The notes under the pieces are model-generated. The model ran no database searches. It worked only from the letters and a program-made list of their open reading frames with translations, and was not told where the DNA came from. Both the position numbers and the translations under genes were made by a program. From JBLXBZ01 sp048265185 (GTDB taxonomy: Bacteria; Pseudomonadota; Alphaproteobacteria; Rhizobiales; Stappiaceae), in NCBI GenBank assembly GCA_048265185.1, contig JBLXBZ010000003.1, positions 434,001-498,000 of the forward strand: DNA of 64,000 bases, given 5' to 3'. Positions within the stretch are counted from its first letter, which is position 1; every line of letters begins with the position of its first letter. Shown in pieces: positions 35,217 through 43,712 of this stretch.

Positions 35217-36026
35217 ATGACGCTTTTCCCGCGCCGTTTCTGGCAAGATATGACAACGCTTGATTTCGCCAATGGCCGCACAGACGACTGGATCGCGGTG
35301 TTGCCGGTGGCGGCGATTGAGCAACATGGCCCCCATTTGCCGGTGGCCACGGACACGGCGATCATGGAGGGGCAAATCGCACGGGTTGTGGAGCTTGCGC
35401 CTCCAGATCTGCCGTTGACTTTTTTGCCGGTGCAGCAGGTGGGCAAGTCAAATGAGCATATTTCTTCGCCGGGCACTTTGACCCTTGATTGGGAAACGGC
35501 GACCAAGGCTTGGCTTGAGATTGGCGACAGCGTTGCGCGGGCGGGCGTGCGCAAGTTGATCGTCGTCTCGTCCCATGGCGGCAACACGCCGATGGTGGAC
35601 ATTATTACGCGGGAATTGCGCATTCGTCATGAGATGTTGGCGGTGGGCACTCATTGGGCGAGATTTGGCCAGCCAGAAGGCGTCTTTCCAGATGCTGAGT
35701 TTACTTACGGCATTCACGGCGGCGACGTGGAGACGTCGATCATGTTGCATTTGCGTCCAGATCTTGTGCGTATGGAAATGGCCGAAGACTTCCGCTCCAC
35801 GCAGCTGTCTTTTCGCGAGGAGTTCAAACATTTGCGCGGCCATGGTCCCCATCAGTTCGGGTGGAAGGCGCAGGACCTCAACGCCAAGGGCGCGGTTGGC
35901 GACGCTAGCGCCGCCAGTGCGAAAAAAGGCGAAGCTTCTTTGGAGCACGCCGCAAATGGGTTCATTCAGCTGGCGCAGGACGTTCACGAATTTGACTTGG
36001 CGCGGCTGTGGTCGGCTGAGCTTTAA
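35217..36026 (+). CDS. Creatininase-family amidohydrolase
   Basis: 269 residues from ATG 35217 (MTLFPRRFWQDM); 25 extra in-frame codons upstream look non-coding. Metal ligands of the family: VAAIEQHGPHLPVATDT (E, H and D), SSHGGNTPM (His) and a late Glu in IHGGDVETSIML. Members open creatinine or hydrolyse formamido or lactam bonds (creatininase, FAPy deformylase, dehydro-inosose hydrolase). Together with the 8-oxoguanine deaminase and CodA-like enzyme it fits a ring-opening step. Confidence 0.85.
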   Translation: MTLFPRRFWQDMTTLDFANGRTDDWIAVLPVAAIEQHGPHLPVATDTAIMEGQIARVVELAPPDLPLTFLPVQQVGKSNEHISSPGTLTLDWETATKAWLEIGDSVARAGVRKLIVVSSHGGNTPMVDIITRELRIRHEMLAVGTHWARFGQPEGVFPDAEFTYGIHGGDVETSIMLHLRPDLVRMEMAEDFRSTQLSFREEFKHLRGHGPHQFGWKAQDLNAKGAVGDASAASAKKGEASLEHAANGFIQLAQDVHEFDLARLWSAEL

Positions 36027-36044
36027 GAGCGCTTCGTTAAGCGC

Positions 36045-36410
36045 CTAGGAAATCTCTCCAAGTTCGAGGGCGAGCTCCCATGCGGTGAGATCGAAGCCAA
36101 TCATGTTCTTGTTGCTCGTCTCTAAAATGGGGCGCTTGATGATTGACGGCTGTTGCAGCATCAAGGCTGTGGCGGCCGCCTCAGTATTGGTTTTCTCTTT
36201 GACGTCGTCAGGCAGCTTGCGCCAGGTGGTTCCACGCGTGTTCAGAACCTTTTCCCAGCCGAACTCCTTGATGAAGCTTTCCAGCTTTGTCAGGTTCACG
36301 CCTTTTTTCTTGTAGTCGTGAAATTGATAATCGACGCCGGCTTCGGTTAAAAAACGGCGGGCTTTTTTGACGGTGTCGCAATTGGCGATTCCATAAAGCG
36401 TAATTGTCAT
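36045..36410 (-). CDS. ArsC/Spx-family thioredoxin-fold protein (YffB-like)
   Basis: 121 residues: ITLYGIANCDTVKKARRFL (single Cys, no CxxC), FHDYKKKGV, and SIIKRPILE, matching the YffB subgroup rather than true arsenate reductase. Its biochemical role is not settled; glutathione-dependent thiol reduction has been proposed for the group. Convergent with the creatininase gene, 18 bp apart. Confidence 0.85.
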   Translation of the reverse strand: MTITLYGIANCDTVKKARRFLTEAGVDYQFHDYKKKGVNLTKLESFIKEFGWEKVLNTRGTTWRKLPDDVKEKTNTEAAATALMLQQPSIIKRPILETSNKNMIGFDLTAWELALELGEIS

Positions 36411-36719
36411 ACGGCTGCCTTCTCGTTCTGTAGCGAAACGTTTCTGCGGTTATCCGCGCTTGCGTCTTCAGTTTTTCCGGGTGTTACCATGGCGCGCCGT
36501 GATGTCCAATAATTTCGCATGTTTGAATTTTCGCTGACGCCATAATTGCAAGTGATTGAAAATATGCGATTTTGTTATTCTCCTGTGTAATAGTTGGTCA
36601 TTGCTGAAATTGACGGCGCCTATTTTCGTTTTTCCTTGATTTATCCGATTTTTCGTCCGACGCTTGTCAATCGGTTGCATATAAAATCGTTTCCGCGTCG
36701 CTATAAAAGCAGGTTGTTC
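36411..36719. other. Intergenic region upstream of the M20 deacetylase gene
   Basis: 309 bp, AT-rich, between divergent genes. A TATAAA at about 36680 may be a -10 element but no well-spaced -35 was found. No RNA gene or clear operator seen. Confidence 0.3.
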
Positions 36720-37916
36720 GTGCCAAAGACCTATACCGCCAAAGAGATGCTCGCCAAGCTTGTGAGCTTTCCAACTGTTTCCCAAAACAGCAATCTTGAT
36801 TTGATTCGTTTTGTGGAAAGTTATCTCGCCGATCATGGGGTGGCGTCGCGCTTGACTTATGACGACACGGGCGAAAAGGCCAATTTGCACGCGGTTATCG
36901 GTCCGCAGGTTGACGGCGGCGTTGTGTTGTCTGGTCACACGGACGTTGTTCCCACGGAAGGGCAGAACTGGTCGAGCGATCCCTTCGTTTTGACTGAGCG
37001 CGACGGGGCTTTGTTTGGCCGCGGCGCCGCCGATATGAAAGCCTTCTCGGCCATTGCGCTGGCGCTTGTTCCTGAAATGATCGCCGCGCCCTTGCGCCGT
37101 CCCATTCACATCGCTTTGTCTTATGATGAAGAGGTGGGGTGTCTCGGCGCGCCGCGCCTGATCGACGATATGATGGCTGAGGGGCCGCGCCCCGTTTCCG
37201 TCATTGTTGGCGAGCCAACGCTTATGAAAGTGGTTGTCGGACAAAAAGGCACGGCGCTTTTGCGCACGAGCGTCACCGGGTATCCGGTTCACTCTAGCCA
37301 ATTGAACCGAGGCGCGTCGGCGATTACGGCCGCAGCTCGGTTGATCACTTGGCTGGATGAGCAAACCAGCGCCAACGCCGCCGCCGCCGATCCCGCATGT
37401 CGTTTCGACCCGCCCTATACGACGTTGCATTGCGGCACGGTGTCGGGCGGAACGGCCCATAATATCGTCGCGCAAAATTGTAGTTTCCTTACGGATATCC
37501 GCTGGTTGCCTGATGAGCGGCTGGAGGACTGGGTGGCGCGTTATGAAACCTATGTGCGCGATGTGGTCGAGCCGGATTTGCAGGCGCGTCATCCCGACAC
37601 CTCTATTGAAATTGAGCAATTGGCCTATGTTCCCGGGTTGCGACCGGAGCCCTTCGCGCAGGAGGGGGCGTCTTCTGACGGCGATGCGCAGTTTGAAGCT
37701 GAAGCTCTCGCCCGGCGCATTACGGGCGACAATGAACGGACTGTTGTCGTTTACGGTACGGAAGCGGGACAATTTCAGGCGGCGGGGTTGTCCGTCGTGG
37801 TTTGCGGCCCGGGTTCCATTGATCAGGCGCATCAACCCGATGAATTCATCACTGTGGCGCAATTGTTGGCGGGTGAAACTTTTATTCGCAAAATGATAGG
37901 CGCTCTCGCCACATAA
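36720..37916 (+). CDS. argE: M20-family deacetylase, acetylornithine-deacetylase-like
   Basis: 398 residues from GTG 36720 (MPKTYTAKEMLAKLVSFPTV) preceded by AGCAGG; a longer frame from 36594 is poor in coding character. Zinc ligands and catalytic residues: LSGHTDVVP (His), GRGAADMKAF (Asp), SYDEEVGC (Glu pair) and AHQPDEF near the C-terminus. ArgE makes ornithine from N-acetylornithine, but M20 members with other N-acyl amino acids or peptides look alike. Its position just upstream of a peptide-type ABC importer leaves a catabolic deacylase possible. Confidence 0.82.
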   Translation: MPKTYTAKEMLAKLVSFPTVSQNSNLDLIRFVESYLADHGVASRLTYDDTGEKANLHAVIGPQVDGGVVLSGHTDVVPTEGQNWSSDPFVLTERDGALFGRGAADMKAFSAIALALVPEMIAAPLRRPIHIALSYDEEVGCLGAPRLIDDMMAEGPRPVSVIVGEPTLMKVVVGQKGTALLRTSVTGYPVHSSQLNRGASAITAAARLITWLDEQTSANAAAADPACRFDPPYTTLHCGTVSGGTAHNIVAQNCSFLTDIRWLPDERLEDWVARYETYVRDVVEPDLQARHPDTSIEIEQLAYVPGLRPEPFAQEGASSDGDAQFEAEALARRITGDNERTVVVYGTEAGQFQAAGLSVVVCGPGSIDQAHQPDEFITVAQLLAGETFIRKMIGALAT

Positions 37917-38031
37917 AGTGGCATATGGACTCTGGACGAGCCATCGTGGCCTTGTTTAGACTTCAACTAAATGACCAAGACAGAATGTGAAATTCTGCGG
38001 GGCTTTGGAAAAATTAAATTTCTGAACGAGT

Positions 38032-38052
38032 TAGATTGTTTGGAACAATCTA
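38032..38052. promoter_or_regulatory. Strong inverted-repeat operator candidate before the dpp operon
   Basis: Perfect 9-bp arms TAGATTGTT / AACAATCTA separated by TGG, ending 20 bp before the binding-protein ATG and directly upstream of its AGAGGGGAA ribosome-binding site. A shorter CAGAAT / ATTCTG repeat lies 35 bp upstream. Good form for a repressor site, or a leader hairpin controlling translation. Confidence 0.55.
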
Positions 38053-38072
38053 GAAAGTGAAAGAGGGGAATA

Positions 38073-39656
38073 ATGAAAATTCGAAGCATGGCGCTTACTG
38101 CTATCAGCCTTGTCGCCCTGATGGGCTCGCAAGCCTCCGCTGAAACCTTGAAGTTCGCGTTTCAGGGCACGTTGAACGCGCTTGACCCATACAGCTTGAA
38201 TGAAACTTTCACGCTCAGCTCTCTCGGAAATGTTTATGAGGGATTGACGCGCCGCGGTCCAAATCTGGAGATCGAACCGGGTCTTGCGGAAAGTTGGGAG
38301 GCTGTTGAGCCGAACCGTTGGCGCTTCAAGCTCCGTAAGGGCGTGAAGTTCCACAATGGCAATGATTTCACCGCGGAAGACGTGGCGTTTTCGGCGACGC
38401 GCGTTCGCTCCGACGGTTCCGATCTTGTCACCCGCATTGGCTCCGACGTTAAGGTCGAGGTGATCGACGATTACACTGTTGACTTTATCTTGCCTGGTCC
38501 CAACCCAATTTTGAATGCGGAATGGGACACTTGGTACATCATGGACAAGGAGTGGAGCGAAGAAAACGACGCCGTTCGCGTCACCTCCGCTTCCGACACC
38601 AACCCCAATTTCGCGGCGCTTCACGCCAATGGCACCGGCCCCTTCAAGATTGCAAGCCACGAGCCGGGCGTTAAGACTGTTTACGAGGCGAATCCCAATT
38701 GGTGGGATATGCCGATGCATAACCTCGATACGGTTGAGTTTACGCCGATTTCGTCTGACGCCACGCGCATCGCCGCGCTTTTGTCGGGCGAGCTGGACAT
38801 GGTGTATCCGGTTCCCGTGCAGGACATCAAACGCGTTGACGGCAACGACGGCACGCGCGTGATGACCGGTCCGGAAACGCGTACGATTTTCCTTGGCATG
38901 GACCAGCGCCGTGACGAGCTGCTCTATTCCGACGTGAAGGGCAAAAACCCCTTCAAGGACGTGCGGGTGCGTAAGGCCTTCTATCAGGCGATCGACATGG
39001 ATGCGATCAAGGATAAGATCATGCGTGGCTTGTCCGAGCCGGCCGCTCTTTTGATCTCCCCATATCTGTTCTCGCTTTCCAACGAGTTCGAGCGGTTCCC
39101 GTACGATCCGGAAGCCTCGAAAAAATTACTGGCGGAAGCTGGCTATCCTGATGGCTTCACCGTAGGCATGGATTGCCCGAACGACCGCTACGTCAATGAC
39201 GAGGCGATCTGTCAGGCCGTGGCCTCTTTCCTCGCGCGCGTTGGGGTGAAAGTTGATCTGAACGCCCAGCCGAAAGCGAAATATTTCGCCAAGGTTCTGG
39301 CTTCCGGCGGTTACGACACGTCCTTCTATTTGCTTGGCTGGACCCCCAGCTCGTTCGATAGCCACAACATCATGGCGAACATCATTGGGTGCCGGGATGA
39401 TTCTGGTAAAGGCAGCCCGTTCAACTTCGGCGGTTACTGCAACCCGGAAGTTGATAAGCTCGGAGAGGAAATTCTGGTTGAAAACGATCCTGAAACCCGG
39501 GATCAACTCATCAAGAAAGCCTTCATGATAGCTCATGAAGACGTGTCTCATATTCCGTTGCACCAGCAGGCTTTGGCTTGGGGCGTTTCCGATAAGCTGG
39601 ACCTTGTTCAGCGTGCGGACAACCAGTTCAAGTTTCGCTTTGTAACCAAGAACTAA
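38073..39656 (+). CDS. Peptide/solute ABC transporter substrate-binding protein (SBP_bac_5)
   Basis: 527 residues with signal peptide (MKIRSMALTAISLVALMGSQASA), periplasmic. Typical DppA/OppA features: LDPYSLNETFTLSSLGNVYEGLTR, LAESWEAVEPNRWRFKLRKGVKFHNG split through the N-terminal lobe, NGTGPFKIASHEPG, and NPFKDVRVRKAFYQAID. Ligand may be a di- or oligopeptide, opine or similar. First gene of a five-gene importer operon, with very good ribosome-binding site. Confidence 0.92.
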   Translation: MKIRSMALTAISLVALMGSQASAETLKFAFQGTLNALDPYSLNETFTLSSLGNVYEGLTRRGPNLEIEPGLAESWEAVEPNRWRFKLRKGVKFHNGNDFTAEDVAFSATRVRSDGSDLVTRIGSDVKVEVIDDYTVDFILPGPNPILNAEWDTWYIMDKEWSEENDAVRVTSASDTNPNFAALHANGTGPFKIASHEPGVKTVYEANPNWWDMPMHNLDTVEFTPISSDATRIAALLSGELDMVYPVPVQDIKRVDGNDGTRVMTGPETRTIFLGMDQRRDELLYSDVKGKNPFKDVRVRKAFYQAIDMDAIKDKIMRGLSEPAALLISPYLFSLSNEFERFPYDPEASKKLLAEAGYPDGFTVGMDCPNDRYVNDEAICQAVASFLARVGVKVDLNAQPKAKYFAKVLASGGYDTSFYLLGWTPSSFDSHNIMANIIGCRDDSGKGSPFNFGGYCNPEVDKLGEEILVENDPETRDQLIKKAFMIAHEDVSHIPLHQQALAWGVSDKLDLVQRADNQFKFRFVTKN

Positions 39657-39673
39657 GGCGTACACGCCATTTG

Positions 39674-39706
39674 CGTCCGGCGGCGGCCGTCGCCGGACGT
39701 TTTTTT
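39674..39706 (+). terminator. Internal terminator/attenuator after the binding-protein gene
   Basis: Perfect 9-bp GC stem CGTCCGGCG / CGCCGGACG, 8-nt loop, followed by seven T. It would end most transcripts after the binding-protein gene and give it excess expression over the membrane components. Confidence 0.8.
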
Positions 39707-39734
39707 CAAGCCTACCAGACCGCTCGAGAGTCCT

Positions 39735-40712
39735 ATGCTCGCTTTTGCTATCCGTCGCTTCTTTCAGGCGATTCTCGTCATGTTGGTGGTCGCCCTGATC
39801 TCCTTCACGCTTTTTCGTTTCGTTGGCGACCCGGTCAACCAGATGGTCGGCGTTGACACAAGCCCGGAGCAGCGTGAAGCGCTTCGTGAAAAACTGGGCT
39901 TGAACGACACCGTGATTGTTCAATTTTCCCGTTTCATCATGAATGCGGCGGAGTTCAATTTCGGCGTCTCTTATCAGTTCAAGCAACCGGTTTCCGAATT
40001 GTTCAAGAAGCGGTTGCCAGCGACATTGGAACTGTCGTTCGTCTCTGCGGTTTTCGCCCTGGTCCTGGGGATCGTTATGGGGGTTTATACGGGGCTGAAC
40101 CGCGACAGTTGGCTTTCCAAGTTCTTTCTTGGGGTGTCATTGGTGGGGATCTCGCTGCCCACCTTCTTCATTGGGATTTTGTTGATTTTCATTTTTTCTG
40201 TCTGGCTGCAATGGCTTCCAAGTTTTGGCCGGGGAGAGGTCGTTCATATCGGTTGGTGGACGACGGGGCTCTTGACCGTGAGCGGATTGAAAGCTCTGGT
40301 GCTGCCGTCCATCACACTTGGTTTGTTTCAAATGACGTTGATCATGCGCCTTGTGCGCGCGGAAATGCTTGAGGTCATTCGCACTGATTACATTAAATTC
40401 GCCCGCGCTCGCGGATTGCCGGACCGGATCGTGCATTTCAGTTACGCGCTAAAGAACACAATGGTGCCGGTTATCACCATCACCGGTTTGCAAGTAGGCT
40501 CGATCATCGCCTTCGCGATTATCACGGAAACGGTTTTTCAATGGCCGGGCATGGGACTGTTGTTCCTTCAGGCCGTGCAAAACGTGGATATTCCGATTAT
40601 GGCGGCTTATCTGCTGTTGATCGCCTTTTTGTTCGTAGTGATCAATCTGATCGTAGATATTCTCTATTTCATTGTTGATCCGCGCTTGCGTGCGGAACGC
40701 GCGGTGATGTGA
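39735..40712 (+). CDS. ABC transporter permease (DppB/OppB type)
   Basis: 325 residues, six predicted helices. Starts MLAFAIRRFFQAILVMLVV, the family N-terminus, with GVDTSPEQREALREKLGLND periplasmic loop, and EAA motif YIKFARARGLPDRIVHFSYALKNTMVPVIT region. Pairs with the next permease. Confidence 0.93.
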   Translation: MLAFAIRRFFQAILVMLVVALISFTLFRFVGDPVNQMVGVDTSPEQREALREKLGLNDTVIVQFSRFIMNAAEFNFGVSYQFKQPVSELFKKRLPATLELSFVSAVFALVLGIVMGVYTGLNRDSWLSKFFLGVSLVGISLPTFFIGILLIFIFSVWLQWLPSFGRGEVVHIGWWTTGLLTVSGLKALVLPSITLGLFQMTLIMRLVRAEMLEVIRTDYIKFARARGLPDRIVHFSYALKNTMVPVITITGLQVGSIIAFAIITETVFQWPGMGLLFLQAVQNVDIPIMAAYLLLIAFLFVVINLIVDILYFIVDPRLRAERAVM

Positions 40713-40724
40713 GGGGCATTTTTC

Positions 40725-41687
40725 ATGACTGAAGCCACCCTAAAAGGTAGCGATCCAAAATCTCCTGAAGCTCAGCGCGGCTGGTTTAAACGGGCGATTG
40801 AAAGTGATCTGTTTTATTCGTTCCGCCGTTCAAAAGTTGCGATGGTCGCGGCTTTCATAACCTTACTGTATTTTTTGGGGGCCTTGCTGGCTCCTTGGAT
40901 CGCGCCGCATAACCCGTTTGATTTAGCAAGCATATCGATCATGGACGCGCGCATCCCCCCTGTTTGGGAGGACTATGGCGATTCCGCTTTTCCGTTAGGC
41001 ACGGATGACCAGGGGCGAGACCTTCTCTCCGCCATTCTATATGGCGCGCGCATATCGCTGGCGGTCGGTTTTCTTTCGGTTCTCTTTGCTGCGACATTGG
41101 GTATTTTTCTGGGCCTTCTGGCCGGTTATCTGGGCGGTCGCGTCGACGCGATTATCATGCGGATAGCGGAAGTTCAGTTGACGTTTCCTGCCATTTTGAT
41201 CGCCCTGCTTGTTGACGGCGCCGCCCGTGGGATCTTTGGCAATCTTGATCGTGAAAAATTCGCTTTCTGGATTCTGGTGTTCTCTATTGGTCTGTCCTTC
41301 TGGGTTCAATATGCGCGTACGGTGCGTGGCTCGACCTTGGTTGAAAAAAATAAGGAATACGTTCAAGCCGCGCGGCTGATCGGGATTCATCCGATGGTGA
41401 TCATGTTCCGTCATGTTCTTCCCAATGTTATCGGTCCGGTTCTTGTGATCGCGACCATCAATCTGGCGCTGGCGGTGATCACGGAGGCGACGCTTTCCTT
41501 TCTTGGCGTAGGCGTTCCGCCGACACAGCCCTCGCTTGGAACCTTAATCCGTATCGGCAATGACTTTCTATTTTCCGGGGAGTGGTGGATCGCCATTTTC
41601 CCGGGCATAGCGCTGGCTATTCTCGTTTTGGCGGTCAATCTTCTGGGCGACTGGCTGCGCGACGCGCTCAACCCGAAACTACGATAG
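40725..41687 (+). CDS. ABC transporter permease (DppC/OppC type)
   Basis: 320 residues, six helices. PLGTDDQGRDLLSAILYGARISL is the DppC signature and YVQAARLIGIHPMVIMFRHVLPNV the EAA loop; ends GDWLRDALNPKLR. 12 bp after the first permease gene. Confidence 0.94.
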   Translation: MTEATLKGSDPKSPEAQRGWFKRAIESDLFYSFRRSKVAMVAAFITLLYFLGALLAPWIAPHNPFDLASISIMDARIPPVWEDYGDSAFPLGTDDQGRDLLSAILYGARISLAVGFLSVLFAATLGIFLGLLAGYLGGRVDAIIMRIAEVQLTFPAILIALLVDGAARGIFGNLDREKFAFWILVFSIGLSFWVQYARTVRGSTLVEKNKEYVQAARLIGIHPMVIMFRHVLPNVIGPVLVIATINLALAVITEATLSFLGVGVPPTQPSLGTLIRIGNDFLFSGEWWIAIFPGIALAILVLAVNLLGDWLRDALNPKLR

Positions 41688-41697
41688 GAGACTGGAG

Positions 41698-42690
41698 ATG
41701 ACTGAGACGCCTCTTCTCTCTGTTCGAAATCTGAAAGTTGAATTTCCGACGCGACGCGGGCTTCTTACGGCGATTAACAACACGTCTTTTGACATTCACA
41801 AAGGTGAAATTCTGGGCGTCGTTGGGGAGTCGGGCGCGGGTAAATCGATCACCGGCACGGCCGTTATAGGGCTGTTGGAGCCGCCCGGGCGTATTGCGTC
41901 GGGCGAAATTCTGCTTAATGGCGAACGGATCGATAATTTACCGAAAAAGGCCATGCGTAAAATTCGTGGGAAGCGAATTGGCATGATTTTTCAAGATCCG
42001 CTGACAAGTCTGAACCCACTTTTCACCATCGGCCGGCAATTGATCGAAACCATCGTCACTCACCTGCCGGTGTCGGAAAAGGAAGCGCGTTCACGGGCCA
42101 TTCAACTGCTCGAAGAGGTGGGGATTCCCGCTGCTGAACAAAGGCTTTCCGCATATCCCCATCAGTTTTCCGGGGGTATGCGCCAGCGTGTGGTGATCGC
42201 GCTCGCCCTTTGCGCCGAGCCTGAGCTGATCATCGCGGATGAGCCGACGACGGCGCTTGACGTTTCCGTGCAGGCGCAGATTATCAAGTTGCTGAAACGG
42301 GTGTGCGATGATCACGGCGCTTCGGTCATGCTCATCACCCATGACATGGGCGTCATTGCGGAAACGGCGGATCGGGTTGCGGTGATGTATTCGGGGCGAA
42401 TTGCGGAAATCGGTCCGGTGCGCGATGTGGTGAAACATCCGCATCACCCTTATACGTCCGGCTTGATGGGAGCGATTCCCGCAATTGACGGGGGCGATGA
42501 GCGACTGGTTCAAATTCCCGGCGCCATGCCGCGCCTTGACGCGATTCCTAAGGGGTGCGCGTTTCGTCCTCGGTGCAGTAAGGCCTTCGACAAGTGTTCG
42601 GTTGACCGCCCTGATCCTATAGAAATTGGCGGCAGTCGTGTCGCATGTTGGTACGCTGCTGATTTAGCGGCGAAAGAGGAGGCGGTGTGA
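41698..42690 (+). CDS. Peptide ABC transporter ATP-binding protein (DppD type)
   Basis: 330 residues. Walker A VVGESGAGKSITG, Q-loop FQDPLTSLNP, signature QFSGGMRQRVVIALAL, Walker B LIIADEPTTALDV, His loop ITHDMGV. C-terminal peptide-transporter extension with GCAFRPRCSKAFDKC, whose Cys pattern can hold an Fe-S cluster. Overlaps the next gene by one base (TGATG). Confidence 0.94.
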   Translation: MTETPLLSVRNLKVEFPTRRGLLTAINNTSFDIHKGEILGVVGESGAGKSITGTAVIGLLEPPGRIASGEILLNGERIDNLPKKAMRKIRGKRIGMIFQDPLTSLNPLFTIGRQLIETIVTHLPVSEKEARSRAIQLLEEVGIPAAEQRLSAYPHQFSGGMRQRVVIALALCAEPELIIADEPTTALDVSVQAQIIKLLKRVCDDHGASVMLITHDMGVIAETADRVAVMYSGRIAEIGPVRDVVKHPHHPYTSGLMGAIPAIDGGDERLVQIPGAMPRLDAIPKGCAFRPRCSKAFDKCSVDRPDPIEIGGSRVACWYAADLAAKEEAV

Positions 42691-43712
42691 TGGCTACATC
42701 TCCTGACGACGCTGTCATCAAGGTTCAGGATTTATCGCGAACTTTCGATGTTTCAAAACCTTGGCTGAACCGCGTTCTTGAACGCAGCCCCAAGGCTTTT
42801 TTGCGCGCTGCGCAGGATATTTCTTTTTCGATTGGTCGTGGAGAGACTTTCGCTCTCGTTGGCGAATCCGGATCTGGAAAGTCAACCGTCGCTAAGATGG
42901 TGGTCGGTCTGCTGGAGGCCTCCAGGGGTGAGATTAACGTAGATGGCGTGAATATGCGCGAGCCGCATTCCAAGGAGGCCATTCGCGATTTGCGCCGCCG
43001 GATGCAAATGATCTTTCAAGACCCCTATGCCAGCCTTAACCCTCGCTGGAGAGTGGAGCGGATTATCGCCGAGCCTATTCGCGCTTTTTCACTGGAGCAT
43101 AGCGAAAAGGCGATTAAGAACCGTGTCGGCGAATTGCTTGAATTGGTTCGCCTTGACCCCCGGGATGGAAATAAATTCCCGCATGAATTTTCCGGTGGTC
43201 AGCGTCAACGTATCTGTATTGCGCGCGCGTTGGCGTCCAAACCGGAGTTCATTGTGTGCGATGAGCCCACGTCAGCTCTTGACGTCTCGGTGCAAGCGCA
43301 AATTCTGAACTTGATGCGGGATCTGCAAGATGAGTTCGGGCTGACCTACCTATTTATCAGCCATGATCTTGCCGTGGTTCGTCATATGGCGAAGCGCATC
43401 GGGGTTATGTATCTTGGGCGCCTTGTTGAGATCGCTGATTCGAAAGAGTTATTCAGAAATCCACGGCACCCTTATACGCAGATGTTGCTGGATGCGATAC
43501 CGGATCTGGAAATGTCCGGCAAACAACGAAAAAGCGTCGAAGGCGAAATTCCTAATCCAATCAACCCTCCGAAAGGCTGTTCATTCCACCCGCGCTGTCC
43601 CTATGCGGATGAGAAGTGTCAAAGAGAATTACCTGTTCTGTGTGACATTGAAGACGGAGGGGAGTTTGCGGCGCAAGTGGCGTGTCATGCGGTTATGGAT
43701 GGAAGGGTTTGA
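42690..43712 (+). CDS. Peptide ABC transporter ATP-binding protein (DppF type)
   Basis: 340 residues from the ATG that shares a base with the previous stop; GAGGAGG lies just upstream. Walker A VGESGSGKSTVAK, signature EFSGGQRQRICIARAL, Walker B FIVCDEPTSALDV, His loop ISHDLAV, and C-terminal CSFHPRCPYADEKCQRE. Second ATPase of the heterodimer. Confidence 0.94.
   Translation: MATSPDDAVIKVQDLSRTFDVSKPWLNRVLERSPKAFLRAAQDISFSIGRGETFALVGESGSGKSTVAKMVVGLLEASRGEINVDGVNMREPHSKEAIRDLRRRMQMIFQDPYASLNPRWRVERIIAEPIRAFSLEHSEKAIKNRVGELLELVRLDPRDGNKFPHEFSGGQRQRICIARALASKPEFIVCDEPTSALDVSVQAQILNLMRDLQDEFGLTYLFISHDLAVVRHMAKRIGVMYLGRLVEIADSKELFRNPRHPYTQMLLDAIPDLEMSGKQRKSVEGEIPNPINPPKGCSFHPRCPYADEKCQRELPVLCDIEDGGEFAAQVACHAVMDGRV

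Noticed and set aside
36045..36410. Arsenate reductase ArsC
   Set aside because: Sequence has the single-Cys YffB pattern, and no ars genes are nearby.
36468..37862. 464-codon minus-strand open frame over the M20 deacetylase gene
   Set aside because: The plus-strand frame has all M20 metal motifs; the antisense translation is low-complexity and basic.
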